This document shows, piece after piece, positions 7,788-16,779 of a DNA stretch of 64,000 nucleotides (position 1 is the first letter of the stretch; each line of letters begins with the position of its first letter). The stretch is from an uncultured Muribaculaceae bacterium (lineage in GTDB: Bacteria; Bacteroidota; Bacteroidia; Bacteroidales; Muribaculaceae). The stretch is from contig CAJTXL010000002.1 of the NCBI GenBank assembly GCA_910583525.1, positions 1 through 64,000 on the forward strand. Reading direction: 5' to 3'. A model generated the notes under the pieces. The model did no database searches. It was not told where the DNA came from and saw nothing but the letters and a program-made list of their open reading frames with translations. The position numbers were made by a program, and so were the translations under genes.

Positions 7788-9929
7788 TCAGAGCTTGTGT
7801 ACTTTTTTCACATCGCCGTCGAATTCGACTTTGAGGGGCGAGTGCAGGTTTGTGTAGAGGGTGGTGATCTGCGGTTCGTCGGCGGTGACGTGCAGGGTGT
7901 CGCCGCGGCGCTCGGCGCGGCAGTTGTAGGCGGCTATGGTGCCGTCGGGGCGTTCGACAACGAAGGCGTTGCAGAGCACGGCCTCGGCGATGAATTTGAA
8001 GCACTCGAAGACGTCGTTGTCGCTCGAGACGATGGTCTGCCAGTCGGAAATCATGGGCACGTACTGCTCGCCGACGATGATTTCGCGGTTGGGGTAGCAT
8101 TGTGGGTGCGGATTGCCGTAGGTGTCGTCGTCGGCAGTGTAGGCGGTGTCGGGTTCGCACGTCTGGATGGCGCGTACGTAGGGGTCGACCACGAATGCCC
8201 AGCTGAGGTCGCCGGTGCTGTGGTCGAGCAGGGCGGCGAATGCCGATGCAGCATCGAAGGTCTCGCGGAGCCAACGCTCGTCGCCCGTCAGCAGATAGGC
8301 GTAGTATGTGGCGTAGGCGCGCCATGCGCTCCAGCCGTGGGGCGACGAGAGCATGTTGGGCAGCATGAAGACGTCGTACTGCGCTTCCCAGAAGCGCATT
8401 GTGCCGCCGCGGCGTCGGCCGTCGGGCACGCGCAGCTGCGCGAGGCAGTCGTGGCCGTCGAGCAGTTTGAGCATGGCTTCGGTGTAGCGGCGGCGGTCTT
8501 TGTCGCTCTTACTGCGCAGGGCGAGTTCGCCGAGCTGCAGGGCCGAGCAGCTCACCATGCCGTCTTCGTAGGTCATCTGGCCCTCGGTCTCGAAGTCGCC
8601 GTCGACTGCTGCGAGGCGGTCGATGGCGTGACCTGCCGATGTTTCGAGGCGTGCAGCCTGCTTTTTGCGTCCGGCGGCACGCTCGGCGTCGGCGAGTTCG
8701 AGCATGCTCTTTGCCGGGTAGATGACCGAGGTGTAGTCGGTGTTGCCGTTCATATATGCCCCGTCGGCGCGTTGGCAGCTCATGAGATAGCCTGCCATGC
8801 GCTCGGCCAGGTCGAGGTCGGCCTGGTCGCCGAATGCGTGGTAGCGGTCGGCGAGGATGCCTATGGTCGATGAGACGTTCTGGATGCGGTAGTCGTATTT
8901 GTAGGGGCGGCCTGTGCTGCGGTCGAATATCTTGTCGATGATGAGGTCGAAGCGTCGGTTCATGGCGATGTCGAGGGTCGGTTCGGGCATGATGCGTGCG
9001 GCGTCGAATGCGGTGTGGAAGCCGTACCAGCTTTCGACGTGCGAGGTGGGCTTCTGCTTGTAGCGGTCGGCGGCGCGGCGTGCCAGCCCGATTGTCGAGC
9101 GCCACGGATGGCGCACGGCGACGGTGCCGTGTGCCTTTCGGCCGCCGTCGGCCACTTCTACGGTCTTGATGCCCGGCTCTGCGGCGCGGTATGTTCCGCG
9201 CCACAGGTCGGCACCGACCTTCTGCAAACCTATCTTTTTGCCGTCTATTGCCATTTCGGGCGCGGTGGCCCATATGTCGATTGTGAGGGTGTCGCCCGGG
9301 GCGCACGACGTGCGCTCCATCGCCAGGACGGGCGCGCCGGTGTGGCGGTGCACCGTCCGCTCGAAGTCATCGGGGTTGTCGAGGTCGATGATTTTGACCG
9401 TCCACGAGTGTTCTTCGCCCGGTTCGAGCTTCCATATGTGCGGATGGTGTGCGGGCAGTGGCCCTTGGCAGAGCATGTCGAGGTTGAGGCACTCTATTCG
9501 GTGGCCGTAGAACCAGTGCCCTTTGGGCCATTCGTATGCCAGGTTGTAGTCGAGGCTCCACGATGCTATGGGGTCTGCCGAGATGACGGCCTTGACCTTG
9601 CCGCCGGGCGACTGCATGTAGCCGTAGAAATGGCTTGGCTCGCACATGGCGAGTGTGGGGAAGTATTTGCCGTACCACTCGGGGTAGGTGTCCATGTAGG
9701 TGTCTATGCCGAGTTTCAGTCCGGCTTTGACGGGCTGGAACGGGGTGTGACGGGTGTTGCGCAGGCTCAGGGTGACGGTCTCGACCCTGTCGGCGCTGTC
9801 TATGGCGATTGTGTATTCGATGCCTTCGGCGATGCTGTCACCCCCGGCCTCGACGGCGTAGAAGCGGTGTCCGGCGCCCGAGGCCGTCAGGGCGGCACAG
9901 AGAGTGACTATGGAAGCGATATATTTCAT
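7788..9929 (-). CDS. Secreted protein of unknown family, probable (alpha/alpha)6-barrel glycan enzyme
   Basis: A 713-residue protein with a signal peptide (about 1-19). The first 270 residues are beta-rich, with Trp/His-rich motifs (TYPEWYGKYFPTLAMCEPSH, KGHWFYGHRIECLN, HPHIWKLEPGEEHSW). Residues about 280-620 are mostly helical with the rhythm of six-hairpin glycosidases: SSTIGILADRYHAFGDQADL, MAGYLMSCQRADGAYMNGNT, EDGMVSCSALQLGELAL and PHGWSAWRAYATYYAYLLTG. A short beta tail follows. Such toroids occur in several glycoside hydrolase and lyase families, but I cannot place it in one and no catalytic residue is assigned. Its position in the PUL1 operon, upstream of and coupled to the GH123-like gene, argues for a role in processing the same glycan. 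Confidence 0.6.
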   Translation of the reverse strand: MKYIASIVTLCAALTASGAGHRFYAVEAGGDSIAEGIEYTIAIDSADRVETVTLSLRNTRHTPFQPVKAGLKLGIDTYMDTYPEWYGKYFPTLAMCEPSHFYGYMQSPGGKVKAVISADPIASWSLDYNLAYEWPKGHWFYGHRIECLNLDMLCQGPLPAHHPHIWKLEPGEEHSWTVKIIDLDNPDDFERTVHRHTGAPVLAMERTSCAPGDTLTIDIWATAPEMAIDGKKIGLQKVGADLWRGTYRAAEPGIKTVEVADGGRKAHGTVAVRHPWRSTIGLARRAADRYKQKPTSHVESWYGFHTAFDAARIMPEPTLDIAMNRRFDLIIDKIFDRSTGRPYKYDYRIQNVSSTIGILADRYHAFGDQADLDLAERMAGYLMSCQRADGAYMNGNTDYTSVIYPAKSMLELADAERAAGRKKQAARLETSAGHAIDRLAAVDGDFETEGQMTYEDGMVSCSALQLGELALRSKSDKDRRRYTEAMLKLLDGHDCLAQLRVPDGRRRGGTMRFWEAQYDVFMLPNMLSSPHGWSAWRAYATYYAYLLTGDERWLRETFDAASAFAALLDHSTGDLSWAFVVDPYVRAIQTCEPDTAYTADDDTYGNPHPQCYPNREIIVGEQYVPMISDWQTIVSSDNDVFECFKFIAEAVLCNAFVVERPDGTIAAYNCRAERRGDTLHVTADEPQITTLYTNLHSPLKVEFDGDVKKVHKL

Positions 9930-9982
9930 CTATTGGAATATTTGTGCCATTGGGGCGGCAGCGTTTTATATTGGTGATGTTT

Positions 9983-10052
9983 GTAGGGACGTGCCTTTGG
10001 CACGTTGTTTGACGGATGGGTGCATTTCTACATGCCAAAGGCATGTCCCTAC
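9983..10052. repeat. Inverted-pair REP element (BIME-like)
   Basis: Two 23-nt arms, GTAGGGACGTGCC... (9983-10005) and ...GGCATGTCCCTAC (10030-10052), are in opposite orientation. Each contains its own small hairpin of the form (A)CRTGCC-TTT-GGCAYGT. The spacer contains GGGTGCATTT, as in other copies. It lies between the unknown 713-residue protein gene and GH20, both on the minus strand, and could stabilise or attenuate the operon transcript. Confidence 0.85.
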
Positions 10053-10076
10053 ATTTTTATGCCGTTGCCGGGCCGG

Positions 10077-11699
10077 TCAGTCGAGCGGACGGTAGTTGTA
10101 GCCTTCGGCCTCGTAGAGGGGAAGAAGGTCTTTGAGGCGCACGATGAAGCCGTCGTAGTCTTTGGGCGCGGCGCTCCATTGCAGTTCGGAGAGGGCGGCC
10201 ATTCGCGGCAGCGACATGTACTGCACGTCGCGGAAGGTCGTGATGAACTCCGTCCACACGTTGCCCTGCACGCCGAGCACGTTGGCGGCCTGTTCGGGGG
10301 TGTAGTCGGCGGGTACGGGTTCGTAGCCGTAGACCACGTCGAGGGGTATCTTGCGCCAATACGGGGCGCCGATGCTGTCTCCCTCTGCGTAGGAGTAGTC
10401 GAAATATAGGTGCGTATTGGGAACTTTGACGACCTTATAGCCCGTTTTCGTGCCGTCCTGACCGCCATCCTGAGGGCCGCGCCACGACATGATGACTGCC
10501 GTGGTGTCAAAGCCGTTGTCAATCAGTTCGTCCCAACCGATGACGCGCCGGCCTTTGGCTGCGAGGCGGTCGGCGGCATACTTCATTATGTGGTTCTGGA
10601 GTTTCTGTTCGACCGTACCCTTGGCATCGTCGCGCAGGCCGAGGGCATGCGCTTTTGCCTGACACTTGGGGCATTTCTTCCACCTCACATGCGGCGCTTC
10701 GTCACCGCCGATGTGGACGTATTCAGAGGGGAATATGCCGGCTACCTCGTCGAGCACGTCATCGAGGAAGGCGTAGACGCTGTCGTTGCCGACGCAGAGA
10801 AGGTCTTCGCTGACACCCCACTTTTTACGGACTTCGTAGGGGCCGCCGGTACAACCGAGTTCGGGATAGCTCGCCAAAGCGGCCACCATGTGGCCGGGCA
10901 GGTCTATTTCGGGTATGACGGATATGTGGCGTTTTGCGGCATAGTCTACCACGTCGCGCACTTGCTCCTGTGTGTAGTAGCCGCCGTGGGGAATGCCGTC
11001 GTACTTGAGCGAATCGGTAAACATTGTTTCTTTGATTACCGTTTGGCCTCGCTGCGACCCTACTTCGGTGAGCCGCGGACGGCTCTTGATTTCGATGCGC
11101 CAGCCCTGGTCGTCGGTCAGATGCCAGTGGAATTTGTTGATGTTGTGCATTGCGAGCATGTCGATGAATGTCTTCACCGAATCGACGGGGAAGAAATGCC
11201 TTGCACAGTCGAGCTCTCCGCCACGGTAGGCGAAGCGCGGAGCGTCGCCTATAGTGGCTGCCGGGTAGAGCACATCGTCGCCTTTGCCGCCGCGGATTGC
11301 CTTGCGAAGGGTCTGCAGGCCGTAGAAGGTGCCTGCGGCGTCGGCTCCGTCGATAACTATGCTGTCGGTAGCCACAGTTATGGCGTAGCCGTCGGCCTTG
11401 GTATCCTTATTGGATGCTGTGAGGCGGATATAGTCTTTGCGCGGAGCTTTGTCGCAGACGGTGGGGCGGAAGCCGGTGAGTGTTTCGACATAATCGGCAA
11501 ACAGCCGGGCGTTGGCGCGCTGTGCGCTGTCGGCGGCCACGAGGCATGTCGAGGGCGAGAAGCGGAAAGCTCCCTCTGCCGCTTTTTCTACGTTCATCGG
11601 TAGCGGCACGACATTGTAGTCGGCCTCTACGACTTCTCGTGTAGTGCACGAGGCCATGCCGACAATGGTTGCGGCAAGAATGAGATGTGACGGTTTCAT
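10077..11699 (-). CDS. GH20 beta-N-acetylhexosaminidase lipoprotein
   Basis: A 540-residue enzyme starting MKPSHLILAA, with a lipobox ending at Cys18 (GMASC), so it is probably an outer-membrane or periplasmic lipoprotein. The first in-frame ATG (11846) lies inside GH89 and is rejected. Residues about 25-145 are the GH20b N-terminal domain. The catalytic barrel starts near 150 with RFAYRGGELDCARHFF and NKFHWHLTDDQGWRIEIKS. The catalytic Asp333-Glu334 pair sits in YVHIGGDEAPHVRW, and PEIDLPGH and WDELIDNG are also present. GH20 enzymes release terminal beta-GlcNAc or beta-GalNAc with participation of the substrate N-acetyl group. The gene begins 4 nt after GH89 and clearly shares its operon, so an exo-acting pair working on GlcNAc-containing chains is expected. 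Confidence 0.92.
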   Translation of the reverse strand: MKPSHLILAATIVGMASCTTREVVEADYNVVPLPMNVEKAAEGAFRFSPSTCLVAADSAQRANARLFADYVETLTGFRPTVCDKAPRKDYIRLTASNKDTKADGYAITVATDSIVIDGADAAGTFYGLQTLRKAIRGGKGDDVLYPAATIGDAPRFAYRGGELDCARHFFPVDSVKTFIDMLAMHNINKFHWHLTDDQGWRIEIKSRPRLTEVGSQRGQTVIKETMFTDSLKYDGIPHGGYYTQEQVRDVVDYAAKRHISVIPEIDLPGHMVAALASYPELGCTGGPYEVRKKWGVSEDLLCVGNDSVYAFLDDVLDEVAGIFPSEYVHIGGDEAPHVRWKKCPKCQAKAHALGLRDDAKGTVEQKLQNHIMKYAADRLAAKGRRVIGWDELIDNGFDTTAVIMSWRGPQDGGQDGTKTGYKVVKVPNTHLYFDYSYAEGDSIGAPYWRKIPLDVVYGYEPVPADYTPEQAANVLGVQGNVWTEFITTFRDVQYMSLPRMAALSELQWSAAPKDYDGFIVRLKDLLPLYEAEGYNYRPLD

Positions 11700-11703
11700 A
11701 GAT

Positions 11704-13884
11704 TTATCTGAGTTTTGATTTGTATTTTTTGTATAGCGCTTTTGACACGGCTTTCGGGTCTTCGCCAGATACCATAGGATACGGTTCGTGTCCTTTTGTC
11801 CATTCCCATTCCCAATGTGCCACCTCGCGCTCGAATTTGTCGGCATCGAAGTCTTTGCCTGCTTCTACGGCTGCGATGGCGGCATCGGTGAACATTTGCC
11901 AACGTGGCGCATAGTAGTTCCTTACGAGACCGGCATAGTCGCGGTTTGCGTATTCGTTGAGGTCATCGCCCTCCTCACTCCATGTGGTGATGATGTGGCG
12001 TGCGTTTGTCTCGTAGTAGTTTTTGAGTGTGTCGGTATCTCCGTAGCCGCGTGCGTCGCCGAGCCATTTGCCGAGGCTGAACCAGTGGTTGGTCGCCAAC
12101 AGACGGTCGAGGTCGGCCATAAGCTCCTGCATGTCACGGGCTTTGCGGCGCATTGCCTTGGTGTCTTTTGCCTCGTATGCCTTGGCAAAACCGTCGCGCA
12201 GGACTGCAAAATGATTTCCGAGCCACTGACGCCCGACGTTGACCACGTCGAACATGTGCGCCTTGTTGTCGGTCTTGGCGTTTGCCAGCAGTCCCCATGC
12301 GACAAACAGCGAGTCGTTGCTGTAGGGGAATTGGTAGCGCGTTGTGATGCCGAAGTGCCCTGTCATGCGCGGACGGTTGCGCACCATCGTGCCGTAGTTT
12401 GAGTTGGGGAACACATAGATGTCGCGGAAGAGCCTGTCCCAAGCTTCGCACACGGCACGGTCTTCGTCGCCACCTCTCGCCATGGCCCATGAACGCGTCC
12501 ATGCCTGCGGATTGTCGGCCACGGCGTTGCTGCTCCAGGCTCGTGACAGTGCGTAGGTGTGCATGTTCGGATTGATGTCAAAGCCCTCGAGGGTTCCGCC
12601 TATGCCTTCGAAGCGCCCGGGACGCCGGTCGAGCACGCGCTTGGTGCGTATGTACACGCTGTCCATGTCGCCGGAGAGCACGCTGTTGCCGCCGAAATTG
12701 CCGAGATAGCACCATATGTAGGGCCGCCCGTGGAAGTTGTTCGTCCGCTCCCACAGCGGAGTGTGGTCGCAGTAGTAGTCGAGGAGTATGAGGCGGTCGG
12801 GGTCGACGCCGGTGAGATAGGATTCGATACGCGACGGCGTCCACTCCTTATTCATGTAGTAGAATACCCAGGTCATCTGAAACCACCTTGCCTTGTCGTC
12901 GGCAGTCTGAAGGGATTTCATTATACGCCCCGACACGTTGTGCAGGAATTTCTCGTCCCAGTATGGCGGCGGCACTTCGTTGAAGGGGTCGAGGCCGTAT
13001 ATGTGGTCTGTGCCATAGGCGCGTGTCTGTTCTGCGATGAAACGTGCCTGTATTGTGTCGAACAGCGCCGTTGTAGGCTCGATGAAGTATGAGCGGTATT
13101 TGTCGGGGTTGAGGCCGCCCCACCGGCCCACGGGGTGTATGACGGCATCGCTGTAGACCTTGCCCAATTCGGGCGGCACATGTCCGGCGAAACCGGGCAG
13201 CACGGTCTTCATGCCCAGCGAGCGCTCACGTGCGACGATTTTCTTCTGCAGCTGTTCCTGCGAGTCGATGTAGTGCTGCGGCAGGGGGCCGTCGAAACGG
13301 TCGAGGTTCAGCATTCGGTGCCACGGCAAGTGTGCCGGGCCGGCGAAATATGCACGTATCGTTTCGTCGTCGAGGCCGAATGAGCGCCATACGCGCTGCC
13401 ATATGGCTTCGTTGCCGGTCTGTGCGAGCGGCATGTTGACGCCGTTAAGGGCCATCCAGTCGATGAGACGTTCCCAGTCGCTCCAGTCCCAATAGACCAT
13501 CGAGTAGCCGAAGGTGCAGTAGTTGAGGAAGAAACGCATGGGCACTTCGGCCTTTCCTTCGAGAGGGAAGCCGAGAACCGGCAATACCGGCGGCATCTCA
13601 ACCGCATCGTCGGCATACCACGACACATCCGTGTTGCAGGCATGGCGTAGATAATTGTTGAGGCCCACTGCCTGAGCCGAGAGCGTGGAACCTTCGATGT
13701 GCACCTTTCCGGGCACGGGAGTGGTGACTCGGTAATACTCTATGCTGTCGGGGACTAACTCAAACGAGATGTCGGCGGCGGCTTCTCCGCAGATGCGTCC
13801 GGCAAGCTCTTCGACGGGCGTAGCGGCTTGGAGCGTCGCTGCGCCTGCAAGCGCGAGGACGGATGCAATGAAAATTCGTGGCAT
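11704..13884 (-). CDS. GH89 alpha-N-acetylglucosaminidase (NAGLU-like)
   Basis: A 726-residue secreted enzyme starting MPRIFIASVL, with a signal peptide ending near LQA. The longer ORF start at 13953 would lie upstream of the signal peptide and is rejected. An N-terminal small domain (about 25-110) precedes the barrel, which has RFFLNYCTFGYSMVYWDWSD, WMALNGVNMPLAQTGNEAIW, YGLDPFNEVPPP (Glu303) and GGTLEGFDIN (Glu433). These two Glu residues correspond to the acid/base and nucleophile region of the family. A C-terminal helical region runs to 726. GH89 removes terminal alpha-GlcNAc, known from heparan sulfate (human NAGLU) and from GlcNAc-alpha-1,4-Gal caps of gastric-type mucin (clostridial enzymes). 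The absence of lyases and sulfatases in this PUL favours the mucin-type target. Confidence 0.92.
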   Translation of the reverse strand: MPRIFIASVLALAGAATLQAATPVEELAGRICGEAAADISFELVPDSIEYYRVTTPVPGKVHIEGSTLSAQAVGLNNYLRHACNTDVSWYADDAVEMPPVLPVLGFPLEGKAEVPMRFFLNYCTFGYSMVYWDWSDWERLIDWMALNGVNMPLAQTGNEAIWQRVWRSFGLDDETIRAYFAGPAHLPWHRMLNLDRFDGPLPQHYIDSQEQLQKKIVARERSLGMKTVLPGFAGHVPPELGKVYSDAVIHPVGRWGGLNPDKYRSYFIEPTTALFDTIQARFIAEQTRAYGTDHIYGLDPFNEVPPPYWDEKFLHNVSGRIMKSLQTADDKARWFQMTWVFYYMNKEWTPSRIESYLTGVDPDRLILLDYYCDHTPLWERTNNFHGRPYIWCYLGNFGGNSVLSGDMDSVYIRTKRVLDRRPGRFEGIGGTLEGFDINPNMHTYALSRAWSSNAVADNPQAWTRSWAMARGGDEDRAVCEAWDRLFRDIYVFPNSNYGTMVRNRPRMTGHFGITTRYQFPYSNDSLFVAWGLLANAKTDNKAHMFDVVNVGRQWLGNHFAVLRDGFAKAYEAKDTKAMRRKARDMQELMADLDRLLATNHWFSLGKWLGDARGYGDTDTLKNYYETNARHIITTWSEEGDDLNEYANRDYAGLVRNYYAPRWQMFTDAAIAAVEAGKDFDADKFEREVAHWEWEWTKGHEPYPMVSGEDPKAVSKALYKKYKSKLR

Positions 13885-13920
13885 TGTTCTTATTTGCGGC
13901 AGGTTTTTTACGTTATTTTT

Positions 13921-13972
13921 ATGCAGGGACGCGTCTTCGGGGATAGGACGCACCGGAGATGCGTCCCTGCAT
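13921..13972. repeat. Divergent palindrome related in form to the REP elements
   Basis: ATGCAGGGACGC (13921-13932) pairs with GCGTCCCTGCAT (13961-13972), a perfect 12-bp stem around a 28-nt interior. The arms resemble the TAGGGAC...GTCCCTA ends of the other REP elements, but the interior differs. It separates the GH89 gene from the unknown secreted protein upstream. Confidence 0.7.
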
Positions 13973-13988
13973 ATGTTGGTGTTATTTC

Positions 13989-15284
13989 TTAGAGGACAAC
14001 TTTGCTGACTTTTGAGCCCTGACGGCGGATGAACATACCGTTTTCGGGGTTGGCTATACGCACGCCCTGTAGGTTGAAGTATTCAACGGGGGCGTTTTCT
14101 TCGGCAACGTCAATATCAGTAATACCGGTTTGTACGCTTTTTGTGAAGGTAACTTTGGCATTAGGCTTGTCAGACCAATATTTATTGGCCCAGCCATTAT
14201 CGAAAGTCACCATAGTCGGAAGCTCCACGGTAACAGTCCCGATAAAAGGTTCTGTGATTCGTGAGTGTGTGTCTCCGGCGGCGGTAAGCCACATGGCACT
14301 TTCGCCATATGATATGTCGCCGTCAGCACGCCATGTCGTGGTGCTTGCCGTAGTGCCTAAAGTTTCATTTGCGGCATAGTCATTGATTATCGATATGCAA
14401 TCGTCTTGTTTGAGGGCATTTTGTTCGGTAAATGTATAGGTATAGGTTTTGCCATCGACGGTTTCCATGTCGTCGCGTTCGATTTCAGTTCCGTAATAGC
14501 CATTTTCCAAGACTTGAATATAAACTTTACGTGGTTCGTTGACTTTCAACTCGATAGTTGTCAGGTCTTCTTTGATACGGTATGTGAAACTGCCGAGATA
14601 CGGGCCATATAATTGCAGGGAACCGAATTTCACCGGCAACTCCTTACTCAAATTTTCATAGGCCGTGAGATTAGGGCTTTCGGTAGAATATTCTGCAGGA
14701 TTAATCATATATTGCGAATAACTTTCAGCAGTTATGGTCGGATAGATTTCCATACAGCCTTTTCCGTACTCCATATCTATGTTGAAGTAGCCGTCGACAG
14801 GTTCACAGATATTTTCACTGACATTCGGTACTTTGCCGTCAATCGACACCTGCCAGCCACCGATATAGAGTTTTTTTGCCAATATTGAAACATAGGCCTT
14901 GGGAGACTCGCCAAAGACGAACTTCACCGTCCAGTCGGTGTTGTAGTCGAACATATCTGACGGAATGATAAAGTCTCCCGTTTTAACTCCTTGTTCTGTG
15001 TTGAATTGTTTCATATCGGCCGGTGCGATTTTGCTGTTATTGAAATTCGCGGCATCTTCGGTCGGACAAGTACTCACGTTGAGGAATGCTCCAGGTTCGA
15101 TATTGTTGAACACGAGGGTGACTTCATTGTCAACGACATCGAAGATGCCCGGGGCGCTCCATGTGCATGTGCTTTCGTTTACTGTGGCATCGCCATAGAC
15201 GTAAACCTTTTCAGGGTTTGTTGTTTGAGCCTCCGCGATAACGGCAACACCGAAAAACGCGATAATCTGTAAGAGTTTTTTCAT
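13989..15284 (-). CDS. Secreted protein of unknown function with FNLQG-type C-terminal tail
   Basis: A 431-residue protein with a signal peptide (about 1-19). The body is beta-rich and Thr/Asn-rich (for example WSAPGIFDVVDNEVTLVFNN and YIGGWQVSIDGKVPNV) and suggests tandem carbohydrate-binding-like or SusE/F-like sandwiches, but no family is recognised. The last 35 residues, with VEYFNLQGVRIANPENG followed by a basic RRQGSK segment, are nearly identical to the ends of the two tandem beta-helix proteins at 48559-51640. They resemble a type IX secretion C-terminal sorting domain. It sits between the alpha-galactosidase and GH89 genes in PUL1, so it may be a surface-delivered binding protein (inference). 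It is AT-richer than its enzyme neighbours. Confidence 0.6.
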   Translation of the reverse strand: MKKLLQIIAFFGVAVIAEAQTTNPEKVYVYGDATVNESTCTWSAPGIFDVVDNEVTLVFNNIEPGAFLNVSTCPTEDAANFNNSKIAPADMKQFNTEQGVKTGDFIIPSDMFDYNTDWTVKFVFGESPKAYVSILAKKLYIGGWQVSIDGKVPNVSENICEPVDGYFNIDMEYGKGCMEIYPTITAESYSQYMINPAEYSTESPNLTAYENLSKELPVKFGSLQLYGPYLGSFTYRIKEDLTTIELKVNEPRKVYIQVLENGYYGTEIERDDMETVDGKTYTYTFTEQNALKQDDCISIINDYAANETLGTTASTTTWRADGDISYGESAMWLTAAGDTHSRITEPFIGTVTVELPTMVTFDNGWANKYWSDKPNAKVTFTKSVQTGITDIDVAEENAPVEYFNLQGVRIANPENGMFIRRQGSKVSKVVL

Positions 15285-15297
15285 ACCAAATATGATT

Positions 15298-16779
15298 TTA
15301 ATAGGTTAGTTTACTAAGTTTCACTATTTTGCAGGCGTGTTTGGGGAGTGTCGTGCCGAGGACATCGGTTTCGGGCTCGTCGGTATGGCGCCAAAGGTCG
15401 CGCACTTTATATCTGCCCTGCAGACCAATGTCCGACAATTTCAGGGTAAAACTCTGGGGCTTGTCCTCGCGGTTGAAGAACGCCACTATGTGGTCGCCGT
15501 TGCTCATTGCTCCGTGCCATATGTTGCTGCCTTCGCTGTTGACGGTGTCATCGAGGGGATGTGCGCAGAATTGGTCGGCGTTGAGGGCGAGCATTTCTTT
15601 GTTGGTGAAGTATTTGAGGTTGTCGCCGATTGTCCAAGGGGTGTCGCCGATAACGACGGGGCCTCCGGCGATAAGCTGCAGCGAAACGGCGAACTCGCGT
15701 TCGTTCTGGTCGGCGTAGGTGTGGAGCATTGTGGGGTCGCCGTCGGGTATGAGCCGCCCTTTGCCTCCCATTTTGTGGTTCCAGTAAGTGAACCCGTCGA
15801 ACTGGTTGCGGCAGTTGGGGAAGTTCACCCACGACTGTCCGCGGTGGTTGTCGGAAACGATAGACCATGTTCCCGTCCAGGCGTCGCCTGTGATTCGTGC
15901 CATGTGGCCGTACATGCTTTCGACTTCTGCGTCGCGGTAGAGGTTGGGCATTACAAACGACAGGAATATGCCGTATTTTTTTGCCGCTTCGCCGGCATAC
16001 GCCAAGGCGAGGGCGTAGGCGTCGCGGCCGAGACCGGCGCCGCAGTATGAGTAGTCGATACGACTCCAGCCGTCTTCATAGCAATTGAGGAAGTCCATGC
16101 GTATCATCTCCACGCCGAGGTCGTGATAGTGCTTGAAGAAGCCGTCGACCCATTCCTTGAAGCCGGGCCTGTTCGGAGAAATCCAGTCGTAGCTTGCATA
16201 TACTTTTGAGGGGTCGTGCTGGTGATAGTCGCTTTCGGGATTAAAGCGTAGCGACGCCACGGTATATTCTGTTCCGGGAACGAGTTTTTGGTCGTCGCAG
16301 TTAATCCATAAGGGGGAATCGTAGATGCCCACCCTAAGGCCACGCTTGTGCGCTTCTTCGACGAGGTCTTTGATAGCGACTTTCGTAGGCCCGGCGCCTC
16401 GGCTGGTGCAGTATACGCTTTCGCCTTCGCATTCGTAGGAGCCCCATCCGTCGGTGCAGATAAGGTCGTAGCCATAGGGCAGAAGATTATCGTGCATCCA
16501 GTCGAAGACCTCGATAAACTGGTCGAGCGTCATCAGGCACTGGTCTCCGGGCTTGTTGCTAAGCTTGTTGTAGCCATAGGTAGACCAATATAGCGGAGCC
16601 TTATATGTGTGTATGTTGCCGAGATCGGGCAGCCCGGCCGGCAGTTCTTTGTAGGGCGACTCCGACGGAGGGCGCATAGTGCCGGCGTCATCGTCTTTGC
16701 ACGAAGTAAGCTGCACGGCGAGCAGCCCCGAGAGTAGGGCGATGGTGATATATGGTATTTGTTTCATTGTCTGTTTCAT
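15298..16779 (-). CDS. GH27/GH36-like (clan GH-D) alpha-galactosidase or alpha-N-acetylgalactosaminidase lipoprotein
   Basis: A 493-residue lipoprotein (signal peptide, lipobox ending Cys27, then Lys-Asp-Asp-Asp). The barrel resembles clan GH-D: YGYDLICTDGWGSYECEG, RGLRVGIYDSPLW, Asp229 in VEMIRMDFLN as the likely nucleophile, Asp299 in RITGDAWTGTW as the likely acid/base, and LQLIAGGPVVIGDTP. A C-terminal beta domain follows (VAFFNREDKPQSFTLKLSDI). Clan GH-D enzymes remove terminal alpha-Gal or alpha-GalNAc. Its ATG overlaps the stop of the SusE/F-like gene by 4 nt (ATGA), so the two are coupled; a second Met 12 nt downstream is also possible. The lipid anchor suggests action near the outer membrane. 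The exact family number cannot be fixed by eye. Confidence 0.78.
   Translation of the reverse strand: MKQTMKQIPYITIALLSGLLAVQLTSCKDDDAGTMRPPSESPYKELPAGLPDLGNIHTYKAPLYWSTYGYNKLSNKPGDQCLMTLDQFIEVFDWMHDNLLPYGYDLICTDGWGSYECEGESVYCTSRGAGPTKVAIKDLVEEAHKRGLRVGIYDSPLWINCDDQKLVPGTEYTVASLRFNPESDYHQHDPSKVYASYDWISPNRPGFKEWVDGFFKHYHDLGVEMIRMDFLNCYEDGWSRIDYSYCGAGLGRDAYALALAYAGEAAKKYGIFLSFVMPNLYRDAEVESMYGHMARITGDAWTGTWSIVSDNHRGQSWVNFPNCRNQFDGFTYWNHKMGGKGRLIPDGDPTMLHTYADQNEREFAVSLQLIAGGPVVIGDTPWTIGDNLKYFTNKEMLALNADQFCAHPLDDTVNSEGSNIWHGAMSNGDHIVAFFNREDKPQSFTLKLSDIGLQGRYKVRDLWRHTDEPETDVLGTTLPKHACKIVKLSKLTY

Noticed and set aside
11704..13884. Heparan sulfate utilisation locus suggested by the NAGLU-like enzyme
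   Set aside because: No polysaccharide lyase, sulfatase or GH88 is present in PUL1, so a mucin or glycolipid target fits better.
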